Assembly: GCA_021828195.1 (NCBI GenBank)
Contig: JAKASQ010000001.1
Location: 658,335 to 722,334, forward strand
Source of the DNA: Thermoplasmata archaeon
GTDB lineage: Archaea > Thermoplasmatota > Thermoplasmata > Lutacidiplasmatales > UBA184
DNA length: 64,000 bases
Direction of reading: 5' to 3'
Part shown: one piece after another, positions 55,262 through 64,000 of the stretch
How the letters are laid out: each line of letters starts with the position of its first letter
Numbering within the stretch: the first letter of the stretch is position 1
Notes under the pieces: model-generated
Database searches by the model: none
What the model was told of the DNA's origin: nothing
What the model saw: the letters and a program-made list of their open reading frames with translations, nothing else
Made by a program: the position numbers and the translations under genes

Positions 55262-57817
55262 ATGGACCCGAGCGAGTACGACCTGGCCTACTTCCATCGG
55301 GAGGGGTTCCAGCGCCGGACCTGCACCGAGTGCGGATCGGCATTCTGGACCCTGGGGGATCACACGCGCTGTCAGGAGGCCCCGTGCGCCCCGTACGCTT
55401 TCATCGGCCGACCCGGGTTCCGCCGTCCGTACACCCCCCACGAGGCGCGGGAGGCCTACCTCGGTTACTTCGAGCGGCACGGCCACACGCGGGTGCGCCG
55501 CTACCCCACGGTTGCACGGTGGCGCAACGACGTGTTCTTCACGCAGGCCAGCATCTACGACTTTCAGCCGTGGGTGACCAGCGGGGCGATCCCGCCTCCG
55601 GCCAATCCGCTGACGATCTCGCAGCCTTGCCTGCGGTTCATCGACATCGATGAGGTCGGCATCTCGGGCCGACACTTCACGGAGTTCGAGATGATGGCCC
55701 ACCACGCCTTCAATCGACCGGACCACGAAGTGTACTTCAAGGATCGGTGCGTGGAGCTCTGCCAAGGCGTCTTGGTCGGAGAGTTCGGCGCGGACGCCCG
55801 AGGGATCACCTACAAGGAGGAGACCTGGGAGGGAGGCGGGAACCTCGGCCCCTCGCTGAGCGTCGGCCTCGCCGGCCTCGAGTTGGGGACCCTGGTCTTC
55901 ATGGAGTACGTGCGGGATCCGGCCGGCATCCGGCCGATGCCGCTGACGGTGGTCGACACGGGCTACGGACTCGAGCGGTTCGTTTGGATGAGCCACGGGA
56001 CGAAGTCGGCGTACGAGCCGGTGTTCGGAGCGGCCTACGAGGAGCTCCGCCAGACCCTCGCCCCCCGGGATGCGGCGATCGTCATCGATCATGCCCGCGC
56101 GCTCTCGTTCATGCTGACCGACGGGATCGTACCTTCCAACTCGAAGGAGGGGTACTTCGCCCGGCTCCTGATCCGACGCGCCTTGCGCGTGCTATCGAAG
56201 GTGCCCGAGGCGCCCGACCTGATCTCGGTCATCGAACGTGTGGCGCGGGAGATCGCCCGGGAGTATCCGGAGATCGGTACCCACCGCGACGATCGCGATC
56301 GGCTCCTCACCGCCGAGATCGAACGGTACTCGGAAGCCCTCGAACGAGCGCGTCCGATCCTCCAGCGGCAGGAAGAGCGACTCGCCGCCTCCGGCGGTCG
56401 CGTCACCGAAGAGAACCTCGTGGAGTGGTACGACTCCCTCGGGGTTCCACCGGAGGTGGCGGTCAGCCTGATCTCGAACCCTCCGAAGGTCCCCGATGAC
56501 TTCTATTCGAAGGTCGCCACGCGGCACGAACAGGAAACCCCGACCGGCGATTACGTCGAGCCGGCGGAGAGCCTCCCCGAGATCTCCGCGAACGTGCCTC
56601 CGACCGAGGTGCTCTACTACCTCGACCCGTACACGCTCGCCTTCGATGCCCACGTGCTTTGGACCGACGGAGCGTTCGTCGTGCTCGACCGGACGTACTT
56701 CTATCCGACCGGGGGAGGCCAGGTTCATGACACCGGCCATCTCGGCGAGCTCGGGGTCACCGATGTCCACCGCAAGGGCCCTTGGGTGCTCCACCGCCTC
56801 GATGCCCCTTCGCCTTTCCATGCGGGTGATCGCGTGCATGGGAAGATCGACCGAGCGCGCCGCGTCCAGCTGATGCAGCATCACACCGCGACGCATCTTC
56901 TGAACGGAGCTCTGCGCGAGACCCTCGGCCCCCACGTCTGGCAGGCCGGCGCGTTCAAGGGCACCGAGGCCGCCCGGATCGACATCACCCACTACCGGCC
57001 CCTCTCCCGGGACGAGCTCCGCCGCGTCGAGCGGCGCGTCAACGAGATCGTGCGCGAGGACCGGCCCGTCAAGAGCTACTTCGAGTCGCGCAACGAGGCC
57101 GAGCGGCGATTCGGCTTCACGCTCTACCAAGGAGGGGCCGTGCCCGGCAAGGAGCTGCGGATCGTGGATATCGGCGACTTCGACGTCGAGGCGTGCGGGG
57201 GCACCCATTGCACACACACGAGCGAGGTCGGTGCGATCGCGCTCCTCGGGGTCGAGCGGATCCAGGACGGGATCGTTCGGCTCACGTACGCGAGCGGAGA
57301 GCGAGCGCTCGACATCCGGGACGAGCACGAGGAGGTGCTGCGCGAAGCGGCACGCCGGCTCCACGTCCCGCTCGAGAAGATCCCCGATGGGATCGATCGA
57401 CTGCTCTCGGAGGTAGAAGCATCGCGTCGCGCCGAGAAGGGGCGACGCGGCGATGACCTGCGCGCGATCGCGGACCGGCTTTCGACCGATCCGGGCAATT
57501 CGGAGACCGCGGGCAGCCGGACGATCGTCCATGCCCGGATCGACCTCGATCGGAACGAGCTCATGGAACTCTCGCGCTTGCTCACACGCCTTCCGGGCCG
57601 CGTAGCGCTCCTCGCATCGGAGCGCGAGGACCAGGGCACCCTCTTCGTCGGCTCCTCGGACCCGACGGCCGCGGCGGACGCGCTCCTGCGGCTCGCCCTA
57701 CCCGCCTTCGAAGGGAGAGGCGGAGGGAACCGGTCGGCCGCGACCGCGGTCGGCGAGCCCGGGGCACCGCTCGAAGCTGCGCTCGAGGCGGCCCGTCGCG
57801 GGGCGCGCGACGCCTAG
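55262..57817 (+). CDS. alaS: Alanyl-tRNA synthetase
   Basis: An 851-residue class II synthetase. The archaeal N-terminal zinc-like cluster 'RTCTECGSAFWTLGDHTRCQEAPC' (about 19-42, in pieces), motif 1 region 'RRYPTVARWRNDVFFTQASIYDF', motif 2-like 'RFIDIDEVGISGRHFTEFEMMAHHAF' and motif 3 'GYGLERFVWMS' are all present. The editing domain has 'HHTATHLLNGALRE' and 'CGGTHCTHTSEVG', and the C-terminal domain closes the protein. The ATG follows a TATA box. It is transcribed opposite to the MFS gene. The protein looks complete. Confidence 0.96.
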   Translation: MDPSEYDLAYFHREGFQRRTCTECGSAFWTLGDHTRCQEAPCAPYAFIGRPGFRRPYTPHEAREAYLGYFERHGHTRVRRYPTVARWRNDVFFTQASIYDFQPWVTSGAIPPPANPLTISQPCLRFIDIDEVGISGRHFTEFEMMAHHAFNRPDHEVYFKDRCVELCQGVLVGEFGADARGITYKEETWEGGGNLGPSLSVGLAGLELGTLVFMEYVRDPAGIRPMPLTVVDTGYGLERFVWMSHGTKSAYEPVFGAAYEELRQTLAPRDAAIVIDHARALSFMLTDGIVPSNSKEGYFARLLIRRALRVLSKVPEAPDLISVIERVAREIAREYPEIGTHRDDRDRLLTAEIERYSEALERARPILQRQEERLAASGGRVTEENLVEWYDSLGVPPEVAVSLISNPPKVPDDFYSKVATRHEQETPTGDYVEPAESLPEISANVPPTEVLYYLDPYTLAFDAHVLWTDGAFVVLDRTYFYPTGGGQVHDTGHLGELGVTDVHRKGPWVLHRLDAPSPFHAGDRVHGKIDRARRVQLMQHHTATHLLNGALRETLGPHVWQAGAFKGTEAARIDITHYRPLSRDELRRVERRVNEIVREDRPVKSYFESRNEAERRFGFTLYQGGAVPGKELRIVDIGDFDVEACGGTHCTHTSEVGAIALLGVERIQDGIVRLTYASGERALDIRDEHEEVLREAARRLHVPLEKIPDGIDRLLSEVEASRRAEKGRRGDDLRAIADRLSTDPGNSETAGSRTIVHARIDLDRNELMELSRLLTRLPGRVALLASEREDQGTLFVGSSDPTAAADALLRLALPAFEGRGGGNRSAATAVGEPGAPLEAALEAARRGARDA

Positions 57818-57833
57818 TCGATCGGCCGCGGGC

Positions 57834-58490
57834 TCAGTGGACGAATCCCGGTGAGATCCACACAATCGCGTACACGGCGACGGCCGGGATCAGGGTCATA
57901 GCGAGATCGTCATCGACCAGGGTCCACTTGGGCCGCTCCACGAGGAGCGCGAGCACGGCCGCGACCACGGCGAGGGAGAGTGCCGGCACCGACGCCCACC
58001 CCCCGAACCCGACGAACGCGACGTACGCGAGCCCGGCGTACAGCGCGAAGGGGACCCACGGGTAGGCGGCGCGGTACGGGTTCGGCCGACGGAGCTCTCC
58101 GATCAGGGGGTCGACCAGGGACGTCCCGAGCACCACGGCCGCGGCGACCGGCGGCGGGAATAGGAGGACCGCCAGCACGAGCGCGATGGCGAAATAGGCG
58201 TAGCTCGCGAGCCGGTGCTGCTCGTACGGTCGGATCGTCGGGATCTCGATCGTACCCCGGAGACGTAGCGCCTCGAGGACGAGGATCACCGAAACGGCGA
58301 GGAGGAGGACGACGAAGTTCGGGACGATGAGGAGGAGGTTCGGCGGCAAGAGGTAGTAGATCAGGATCGCCGCGCCGGCACCGTGCAGGATCCGGCGGAG
58401 CGCCCGGTCGCCGGTTTCCTCACCGCCTCCCAGCCGGGTTCCAAGCCAGGTCCGGAATCGGCCGCCCCCATGGAGCCGGTGGGTGGTCAT
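57834..58490 (-). CDS. Dolichol kinase/cytidylyltransferase-like membrane protein
   Basis: A 218-residue protein with about six hydrophobic segments (near 35-50, 55-75, 95-112, 114-128, 145-165, 170-185 and 198-215). 'RRILHGAGAAILIYYLLPP' (31-49) resembles the N-terminal 'RKxxHxxxG' pattern of archaeal dolichol/phytol kinase-like proteins, and 'EALRLRG' and 'GTSLVDPLIGELRR' (about 128-141) resemble the catalytic GD/ES-type loop of that group. The similarity is motif-level only. It could phosphorylate an isoprenoid alcohol or act in lipid CDP activation. It is convergent with alaS. Confidence 0.55.
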   Translation of the reverse strand: MTTHRLHGGGRFRTWLGTRLGGGEETGDRALRRILHGAGAAILIYYLLPPNLLLIVPNFVVLLLAVSVILVLEALRLRGTIEIPTIRPYEQHRLASYAYFAIALVLAVLLFPPPVAAAVVLGTSLVDPLIGELRRPNPYRAAYPWVPFALYAGLAYVAFVGFGGWASVPALSLAVVAAVLALLVERPKWTLVDDDLAMTLIPAVAVYAIVWISPGFVH

Positions 58491-58573
58491 CGGGGGGCGG
58501 AGTGCCTCCGTGCTATGAGACTATGGTGAGGGACCTCCCGAAGCCTTTTCTCCCGCGAATCCTCCATGGCGTC

Positions 58574-59035
58574 GTGAAGGTCGCAGTGCTCGTAGGGAGC
58601 GCATCCGATCTCGAACTCGCGGAGAAGGTCCGCGCGCGCCTGGTCGAGTTCGGCATCGCCTGCGACGTGCATGTGGCCTCGGCCCACCGCAACCCGGACA
58701 AGGTCGATCGGTTGACGGCCGATGCGCGAACGGACCTGTTCATCGCGATGGCGGGACTCTCTGCCGCGCTCCCCGGCGCGGTGGCCGCGCGCACGCTCAA
58801 GCCGGTCATCGGCGTGCCCCTGCATCGAGGGCTCGGCCTCGACAGCCTGCTCTCTGTGGTCCAGATGCCCCCCGGGGTGCCCGTCGCCGCGGTCGGGCTC
58901 GATGCCACCGAGAACGCCGCCCTCCTCGCCACCGAGGTCCTGGCCCTGAAGTATCCGGCTCTCGAGGAGAAGCTCCAGAAGTACCGGGCGAAGTGGCGGG
59001 AAGAGCCGCCGGCGCTCCCGGGAGACCGGACGTGA
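58574..59035 (+). CDS. purE: N5-carboxyaminoimidazole ribonucleotide mutase PurE
   Basis: A 153-residue purine-pathway enzyme. 'VAVLVGSASDLELAEKVRARLVEFGI' opens the fold with the GSxSD substrate loop, 'VASAHRNPDKV' carries the catalytic histidine, and 'FIAMAGLSAALPGAVAART' is the AGxxAxLPG block. GTG 58574 is chosen because family members start immediately before 'KVAV'; ATG at 58523 would add 17 extra residues. An A/T-richer patch (about 58544-58550) may be its promoter. The stop overlaps the GMP synthase start (GTGA). Confidence 0.9.
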   Translation: MKVAVLVGSASDLELAEKVRARLVEFGIACDVHVASAHRNPDKVDRLTADARTDLFIAMAGLSAALPGAVAARTLKPVIGVPLHRGLGLDSLLSVVQMPPGVPVAAVGLDATENAALLATEVLALKYPALEEKLQKYRAKWREEPPALPGDRT

Positions 59036-59979
59036 CCGATCCCGCGCGATTCATCGAGGAGGCGCTCCCGCGGCTGCGCTCGGAGATCCCCGGTCGCGCC
59101 ATCGTCGCGGCGTCCGGGGGCATCGATAGCACCGCCGCGGCCATCCTCGCCCAACGCGCGGTGGGCGATCGGGCGCGAGCGATCTTCGTCGACACGGGTC
59201 TCTTGCGGGACGGCGAGGTGGCGCGAGTCCGCGCCCTCTTCGAGGCGAGCGCTTTGCGCTACGAGGTCCTGGATGCCGCGCCCCGCTTCTTCGAGGCCTT
59301 GGACGGCATCGTCGATCCCGAGGAGAAGCGACGGCGGATCGGCGCGACGTTCATCCGGCTGTTCGAGATCGAGGCCGAGCGGTTCGGTACCGACCGGTTG
59401 GTCCAGGGGACCATCGCGCCGGATTGGATCGAGAGCGGCGGTTCGCTTCGGGACACCATCAAGACGCACCATAACGTCGGCGGGGTTCCCCCGGACAGCC
59501 GGCTCCGACTGATCGAGCCCCTGCGCGATCTGTACAAGGACGAGGTCCGCGCGCTCGCTCGGGCGCTCGGGATCGCCGAGCCGGATCGCCAGCCGTTCCC
59601 GGGCCCGGGACTGGCCGTGCGGGTCAACGGCCTCGTGACGCCCGAACGGGTGCGGCGTGCCCGCGTCGCGAATCGCATCGTCGAGGAAGAGGTCGAACGC
59701 GCCTTCGGGGCGGGCACAATGCCACGCCCCTGGCAGTACTTCGCGATCCTGCTGCCGACGCGCACCGTCGGCGTGATGGGGGACAACCGGGTCCACGGGG
59801 AGGCCGTCAGCGTGCGCATCGTCGAGTCGAGCGATGCGATGACCGCGACCGCAGCGACTCCCCCTCCGACCGTTCTGAAGATGATCGCCGAACGGATCAC
59901 GCGGGAGCTCTCGGGGGAGGTGGTCCGCGTGCTCTACGATGTCACCGACAAGCCCCCGGCAACGATCGAGTGGGAATGA
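59032..59979 (+). CDS. guaAB: GMP synthase ATP-pyrophosphatase subunit (GuaA-B)
   Basis: A 315-residue subunit that aminates XMP to GMP; archaea encode the glutaminase separately. The PP-loop 'AASGGIDSTAAA' (about 26-37), 'FVDTGLLRDGE' and 'QGTIAPDWIESGG' are family blocks. 'TIKTHHNVGGVP' and 'PLRDLYKDEVRALARALG' follow, and the dimerisation domain ends with 'RVLYDVTDKPPATIEWE'. The start is GTG, overlapping the purE stop. Together with purS, purL and purE it shows that the strain makes purines de novo. Confidence 0.94.
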   Translation: MTDPARFIEEALPRLRSEIPGRAIVAASGGIDSTAAAILAQRAVGDRARAIFVDTGLLRDGEVARVRALFEASALRYEVLDAAPRFFEALDGIVDPEEKRRRIGATFIRLFEIEAERFGTDRLVQGTIAPDWIESGGSLRDTIKTHHNVGGVPPDSRLRLIEPLRDLYKDEVRALARALGIAEPDRQPFPGPGLAVRVNGLVTPERVRRARVANRIVEEEVERAFGAGTMPRPWQYFAILLPTRTVGVMGDNRVHGEAVSVRIVESSDAMTATAATPPPTVLKMIAERITRELSGEVVRVLYDVTDKPPATIEWE

Positions 59980-60298
59980 GGTGCGCCGGACTCCGATCCG
60001 TCCGTGGCCCGCGCACCGGCAACTTCGGGGGCGACCACGAGCCCGGGGCATGGCGGCGCCCCGGGATCCGCGTACGGGAGGCGCCGCGACCTTCACGGTG
60101 GAGCATGCGAGAGGGCGCTCCGGCCACGTTCTGCGGTCCCCACGGTCCACGGCATCGCGTGCAATCTCCGGTGATGCCGGGCCTCGAGAGGACGTCGTTG
60201 GATGGCCCCGGGGCTCCGTTCGGGGCCGGCACGGCCCGGTCCAACTCCTGAGGGCGGGTCCCGACGAACGCTAAGGGGAGCTGTCGGATGTATCGGAT
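59980..60298. other. Gene-free interval after guaAB
   Basis: No protein, tRNA or repeat array is supported in this 319-bp GC-rich stretch. Several short inverted repeats exist (for example around GGCCCCGGGGC near 60200-60220), but no recognisable RNA family fits. A weak A/T spot at about 60271 may serve the zinc-protein gene. Confidence 0.5.
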
Positions 60299-60553
60299 GT
60301 GCTGAACTGCCCATTCTGCGGAGCCGCCGAGAGCGACCGGATCGATATCGAGGGTCGGCGGTTCGTTGTCTTTCCCTGCATGTTCACACCGGAAATCGAT
60401 CCCCAGATGCCCGAATCGGCCCTCCCGGACCACCTCCGGACGGAGTACGGCCGCCAGGGAACGCAGTACTTCCGCTCGATGTGCGACCGACTCCACCTCG
60501 CGGTCGTCCGCGAGCCCGCGTCGGACGGTACCACCGAGGAACGGGGGTCCTAG
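60299..60553 (+). CDS. Small cysteine-containing (zinc-binding?) protein
   Basis: An 84-residue protein starting at GTG. It begins 'LNCPFCG', a CxxC knuckle, and carries further cysteines in 'FPCMF' and 'SMCDRL', which could complete a zinc site. The middle 'PQMPESALPDHLRTEYGRQG' and 'QYFRSMCDRLHLAVV' suggest helix-rich character. No family was recognised. It stands alone between guaAB and the convergent sdhE gene and has no clear promoter. Confidence 0.55.
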   Translation: MLNCPFCGAAESDRIDIEGRRFVVFPCMFTPEIDPQMPESALPDHLRTEYGRQGTQYFRSMCDRLHLAVVREPASDGTTEERGS

Positions 60554-60574
60554 GCGGGTCGGTCGGCCCGACGG

Positions 60575-61453
60575 TTACGGGGGCGTCCCGATCCGGGCCA
60601 TGGCCGGCTCGACCGGTACGAGGTGACGCGGAAGGCCGAGTTCCTCCGGCGAAGCTCCCAGCGCGAGACCCACGAGCTGGGGGAGATGGAAGACCGGCAT
60701 GTTCAGCTTCTGGCCCACCGCGGCCGATGCCTTGTTCTGGAAGGAATCGAGCGATATGTGGCACAGCGGACATGGCGTGGCCATGGCGTGCGCTCCGTGG
60801 TCGCGCGCGTCGACGATCTGGTGCGCCGAGATCCGGTTCGCGGTCTCGGGTTTGACGAACAGTATCGGGAATCCGCAGCACATCACCCGACCGCGGTACA
60901 TGACCGGGGTCGCGCCGATCGCGGCCAGCAGGTCCTCGAAGGCGCGGGGCTCCTCCGCGCTCTCCGATCCGAGCTCCAGGGTGGGCCGAAGCAAGTGGCA
61001 CCCGTAGAATGCGCCGACGTTCATCCCGGTGAGAGGACGGCGGACCTTCGCCCGGATCGCCTCGACACCGATGTCGTTCACCAGGACCTCGAGCAGGTGC
61101 TTGACCCGTACCTTGCCTCCATACGCGATCTGGAGCTTCGCGAGGACGGGATCGATCCGGGCGCGCATCGCCGGCTCGGTCATCTTGACGTTGGCGAGCG
61201 TGAGCATTCCCTGGCAGGTCGAGCAGACGGTGAGCAAGTCGAGCCCCGCCCGCTCCGCGATGGCGAGGTTGCGGGCGTTGAGCGCCACGTTGAGGGTCAG
61301 GTTCGCCTCGTCAACGAACCCGGAGCCGCAGCAGGAGAACGTGGGAAACTCGACCAGCTCGATGCCGAGCTTCCGGCAGACCCATCGGGTGGCCATGTCG
61401 AGCTCGCGACCGGACTCCTGGGCGACGCAGCCGGGATAGTACGCGATCTTCAT
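60575..61453 (-). CDS. sdhE: Succinate dehydrogenase subunit E (HdrB-like CCG protein)
   Basis: A 292-residue protein with two CCG domains, related to heterodisulfide reductase subunit B. The first contains 'FSCCGSGF' (about 40-47) and 'CSTCQGM', and the second 'GCHLLRP', 'MCCGFP' and 'CPLCHISL'. In Sulfolobales and Thermoplasma-type complexes, such a subunit (SdhE) replaces the usual membrane anchors. Its ATG overlaps the sdhB stop by four bases. It probably carries electrons between the iron-sulphur subunit and the quinone site. A split thiol:fumarate reductase is an alternative. Confidence 0.85.
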   Translation of the reverse strand: MKIAYYPGCVAQESGRELDMATRWVCRKLGIELVEFPTFSCCGSGFVDEANLTLNVALNARNLAIAERAGLDLLTVCSTCQGMLTLANVKMTEPAMRARIDPVLAKLQIAYGGKVRVKHLLEVLVNDIGVEAIRAKVRRPLTGMNVGAFYGCHLLRPTLELGSESAEEPRAFEDLLAAIGATPVMYRGRVMCCGFPILFVKPETANRISAHQIVDARDHGAHAMATPCPLCHISLDSFQNKASAAVGQKLNMPVFHLPQLVGLALGASPEELGLPRHLVPVEPAMARIGTPP

Positions 61454-62424
61454 CGGTCCCCTTTCGGCTTCGGATCGAGCGCCTCATAGATCTGCTCGAT
61501 CTCCTCGATCCCTTCGATACGACGGGGCTTCTTCGAGATCTCGGGCTTCTTCCGCCAGATCTTGAACCCCTGGCCGGCCTGTCCGACCGATCCCAGGATC
61601 CCGTCGGTCTGGAGGACGAGTTTCATCTCGTTGAGTTGGCCGCGTTCCCGGATGTTCTGCTTGAACCCGATCGCGTGTCGCGAGCCTCGTTCGGTGCCTC
61701 CCTGGGCAGCGATCGCCATCTCCTTCAGGTCACGGATACGCTCGGAGGGGCGTACGTCCTTGGGGCAGGCCTCGGTGCAGAGGTGGCAACGCAGGCAGAG
61801 CCACAGGCCCTCGGTCTGGATTCGCACGAGGCGGTCCTGGCGGGCCTGATCGCGCGGGTCGACGACGAACCGGTAGAGCTTGGCGAGCGCCATCGGTCCC
61901 GGGAACGCCGCATCGGCCTCGACCGCGGGGCATGCGGAGTAGCAGGCGGCGCACGCGATGCATCGCGGGGTCTCGCGAAACTGCTCGACCTGCGCCGGGG
62001 TCATGGAGGTCTCCCTTCCCTCGGGCATCGGGCGCAGCGGATCCGTGATGAGGTGGGGCCGCATCCGATCGTAGGCCTCCCAGAAGGACGTTTGGTCGAC
62101 GACGAGGTCGCGGACGCCGCCCTGGTTGCGCATCGGCTCGATCACAATCCGTCCGTGCTCGGCGATCTCCGGTCCGATGGGGGTCTGACATGCGAGGCGG
62201 CTCTTCGAGTTGATCTGCATCGCACACGAGCCGCAGATCGCGCTTCGGCATGAGTATCGGAGGGTCAGGGATGGGTCCTGTTCGGCGCGGATCCGCAAGA
62301 GCGCGGTCAGCACCGGGGTGTGGGGGGGAAGTTCGAGCGTGAAGCGTTGGTACCGGGGCGCGCCGCCTCCCGCGGGATCGTGCCGAAAGACATCGATCTG
62401 GGCCGTGACCATCTCCTCCGGCAT
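61450..62424 (-). CDS. sdhB: Succinate dehydrogenase/fumarate reductase iron-sulphur subunit
   Basis: A 324-residue protein. The 2Fe-2S ferredoxin domain has 'RYSCRSAICGSCAMQIN' (about 51-67). The C-terminal helical domain carries two cluster motifs 'CIACAACYSACP' and 'CLRCHLCTEACP'. It is longer than ordinary SdhB, with an extra C-terminal 75 residues that may contact SdhE. The ATG at 62424 overlaps the sdhA stop by one base (TGATG). It links the flavin subunit with the CCG protein. Confidence 0.93.
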   Translation of the reverse strand: MPEEMVTAQIDVFRHDPAGGGAPRYQRFTLELPPHTPVLTALLRIRAEQDPSLTLRYSCRSAICGSCAMQINSKSRLACQTPIGPEIAEHGRIVIEPMRNQGGVRDLVVDQTSFWEAYDRMRPHLITDPLRPMPEGRETSMTPAQVEQFRETPRCIACAACYSACPAVEADAAFPGPMALAKLYRFVVDPRDQARQDRLVRIQTEGLWLCLRCHLCTEACPKDVRPSERIRDLKEMAIAAQGGTERGSRHAIGFKQNIRERGQLNEMKLVLQTDGILGSVGQAGQGFKIWRKKPEISKKPRRIEGIEEIEQIYEALDPKPKGDR

Positions 62425-64000
62425 CAGTACACGCGCTCCTTCGGTTCCCACCGGGTATAGCCCACCGGTGCATAGCTCAGGTTCGGTCCCTCGGGGGTCT
62501 TTCGCGCCAGCGTGTGCCGCATCCAATGGGCGTCGTCCCGCGAGGGAAAGTCCACTCGGGAGTGCGCGCCCCGGCTCTCCGTCCGGGCGAACGCTCCGAC
62601 GACGATCACCTCGGCCAGTTCGAGCATGTGACCGGTCTCCAGTGCATCGGTGAGGTTGAGGTTGTACACGTTCGACCGGTCGACGACTCGTACCCGTTCG
62701 AATCGCTTTTGGATGGCACGGATCTGCCGCAGCCCTTCCAGAAGGTCCGATTCCGTCCGATAGATCCCGACGTACCGGTCCATGGTCTGTTGCATCGCCG
62801 TCCGGATCGCCTGGGGGTCCTCTCCATCGGTACGGGACATCATGCGCCGGACGGGTGCTTCGGCGTCGGCGATGTCGGAATCATGGAGCTCCGGCGCGCT
62901 CGCGCTCGCGGCGTACGCCGCGGCCGCGAGTCCCGCTTGCTTGCCGAAGACGAGCGTCTCGAGCAAGGAGTTTCCTCCGAGCCGGTTGGCTCCGTGGATC
63001 GATACACAGGCCGCCTCGCCCGCGGCGTAGAGCCCCGCAATGTTCGTCTCTCCGCGGATGTTTGTTCCCACTCCGCCCATCATGTAGTGCTGGGCCGGGA
63101 AGATAGGGATCGGATCCACGACCGGGTCGACCCCCGCGAAGTTTCGGCAGAAGTCGCAGATCTCCTGGAGGCGGGTCTCGATGCGCTCCTTCCCCAAGTG
63201 CATCAGCTCGAGGTGGACGAAATCCCCCGGGAACCCCCGGCCCTCGCGAACCTCGGTCACGATCGCCCGTGAGACCACGTCTCGGGAGGCGAGGTCGAGG
63301 ACGTGGGGGGCATACTTCCCCATGAACCGCTCCCCAAGGACATTCTTCAGAATTCCGCCCTCCCCTCGAGCGCCTTCCGTGATGAGAATCCCCGACTCGA
63401 GGAGAGCGGTCGGATGGAATTGGACGAACTCCAGGTCCTTGAGCAACGCCCCGGCATCGTACGCCGCAGCGATCCCGTCCCCGGTGCATGTGTGAGCGTT
63501 CGTGGTCCGCCCGTAGATCCGACCGGCGGGCCCCGTCGCAACCACCACGCTCTTCGCGGCGATACCCTCGAACTGACCGGTGCGCCGATCGAACGCAACG
63601 ATTCCCTGGACCCGCCCCTCCCGAACGACGATGTTCGTAAGATCCCATTCTTGGTAGAGCGTGAAGTGCTCCGTCCCGAGGCGCTCCCACAGCGCCTGCA
63701 GCAGCGCGAGCCCGGTTCGATCCGCCGCATAAATCGTGCGGGGAAATCCCTGACCGCCGAACGGCCGTCGAGCGAGCGAACCGTCCTCGGCCCGGCTGAA
63801 GATCGTGCCGTAATGCTCCATCTCGACGACGGTCGGGCCGGCCTCACGGCAGAAGAACTCGATCGCGTCTTGATCGCCGAGGTAGTCCGAGCCCTTCACC
63901 GTGTCGTAGATGTGGGTGTCGACCGAATCTTCCTTCCCCACGGCCGCGTTGATCCCGCCTTGCGCCGCGCCGGAATGGGATCGCAGCGGATGCAGCTTGG
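62424..64000 (-). CDS. sdhA: Succinate dehydrogenase/fumarate reductase flavoprotein subunit (5' end outside window)
   Basis: At least 525 residues of the FAD-binding catalytic subunit that oxidises succinate to fumarate. The visible part includes 'HSGAAQGGINAA' at the truncated start, where the FAD-linking histidine lies in 'SHSGAAQGG'. Then come 'LEFVQFHPTAL' with the substrate-binding histidine, 'EGARGEGGIL', the 'HYMMGGV' block and 'YAAGEAACVSIHGANRLGGNSLLE'. The N-terminal dinucleotide-binding motif lies outside the window. It heads the sdhA-sdhB-sdhE operon. Confidence 0.95.
   Translation of the reverse strand, partial: KLHPLRSHSGAAQGGINAAVGKEDSVDTHIYDTVKGSDYLGDQDAIEFFCREAGPTVVEMEHYGTIFSRAEDGSLARRPFGGQGFPRTIYAADRTGLALLQALWERLGTEHFTLYQEWDLTNIVVREGRVQGIVAFDRRTGQFEGIAAKSVVVATGPAGRIYGRTTNAHTCTGDGIAAAYDAGALLKDLEFVQFHPTALLESGILITEGARGEGGILKNVLGERFMGKYAPHVLDLASRDVVSRAIVTEVREGRGFPGDFVHLELMHLGKERIETRLQEICDFCRNFAGVDPVVDPIPIFPAQHYMMGGVGTNIRGETNIAGLYAAGEAACVSIHGANRLGGNSLLETLVFGKQAGLAAAAYAASASAPELHDSDIADAEAPVRRMMSRTDGEDPQAIRTAMQQTMDRYVGIYRTESDLLEGLRQIRAIQKRFERVRVVDRSNVYNLNLTDALETGHMLELAEVIVVGAFARTESRGAHSRVDFPSRDDAHWMRHTLARKTPEGPNLSYAPVGYTRWEPKERVY

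Noticed and set aside
59980-60298. A structured non-coding RNA such as SRP or RNase P RNA
   Set aside because: Inverted repeats are present, but none of the conserved sequence blocks of those RNAs could be found.

Overview
The window is archaeal and points to the Thermoplasmata side of the Euryarchaeota. The evidence is a lone 16S rRNA gene (minus strand, about 17385-18852) with no 23S or 5S beside it, an unsplit RNA polymerase B subunit with split A'/A'' subunits, an archaeal exosome Csl4, archaeal-type riboflavin genes (ribB, ribL, ribC, ribH), primase PriL, RtcB, diphthine-ammonia ligase, and many genes with a TATA-like box 25-35 bp before the start codon and no leader. The DNA is strongly GC-rich, so long antisense open frames are common and were ignored unless they carried recognisable protein features.

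Layout. 1-4067: PRC-barrel tail, intron-containing tRNA-Leu, METTL5-like methyltransferase, Csl4, SHMT, Fap7-like kinase and a CDP-alcohol phosphatidyltransferase, mostly overlapping on the plus strand. 3991-8046: PriL, site-2 protease and RtcB on the minus strand. 8147-8836: two small membrane proteins. 8833-14783: a biotin cluster (birA, then 12S, 5S and 1.3S-like subunits) that resembles a transcarboxylase and is split by an IS605-type element with divergent tnpA/tnpB. 15129-17237: riboflavin/FAD operon. 17385-18852: 16S rRNA. 19329-33385: envelope/glycan region with glycosyltransferases, a GT-C-like membrane protein, a sequon-rich repeat surface protein, a phosphoesterase, methyltransferases, phosphoglucose/phosphomannose isomerase, an epimerase and a nucleotidyltransferase-like protein. 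33421-43286: HAD hydrolase and the RNA polymerase operon (tRNA-Lys, rpoH, rpoB, rpoA1, rpoA2, rpl30e, nusA). 43346-45692: small regulators and a DEAD-type helicase. 45880-53233: purS-purL, diphthine-ammonia ligase, a methyltransferase, methylmalonyl-CoA mutase large subunit and a FolC-like ligase. 53230-60553: endonuclease III, MFS transporter, AlaRS, a dolichol-kinase-like membrane protein, PurE, GMP synthase B subunit and a small zinc-binding protein. 60575-64000: succinate dehydrogenase of the SdhA-SdhB-SdhE type, with sdhA cut by the window edge.

How the genes fit together: the 12S/5S/1.3S cluster and methylmalonyl-CoA mutase suggest interconversion of propionyl-CoA, methylmalonyl-CoA and succinyl-CoA, feeding succinate to the SdhABE complex. 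The most unusual item is a tRNA-Lys(UUU) gene at 43144-43286 that appears to carry two introns at non-canonical positions, one in the D-loop and one in the T-loop. The T-loop intron has a full bulge-helix-bulge that splices to a regular 7-base T-loop. Next in interest are the transposon that has become the 5' flank of the 12S gene and the 3' end of birA, and a predicted split-barrel/methyltransferase fusion protein.
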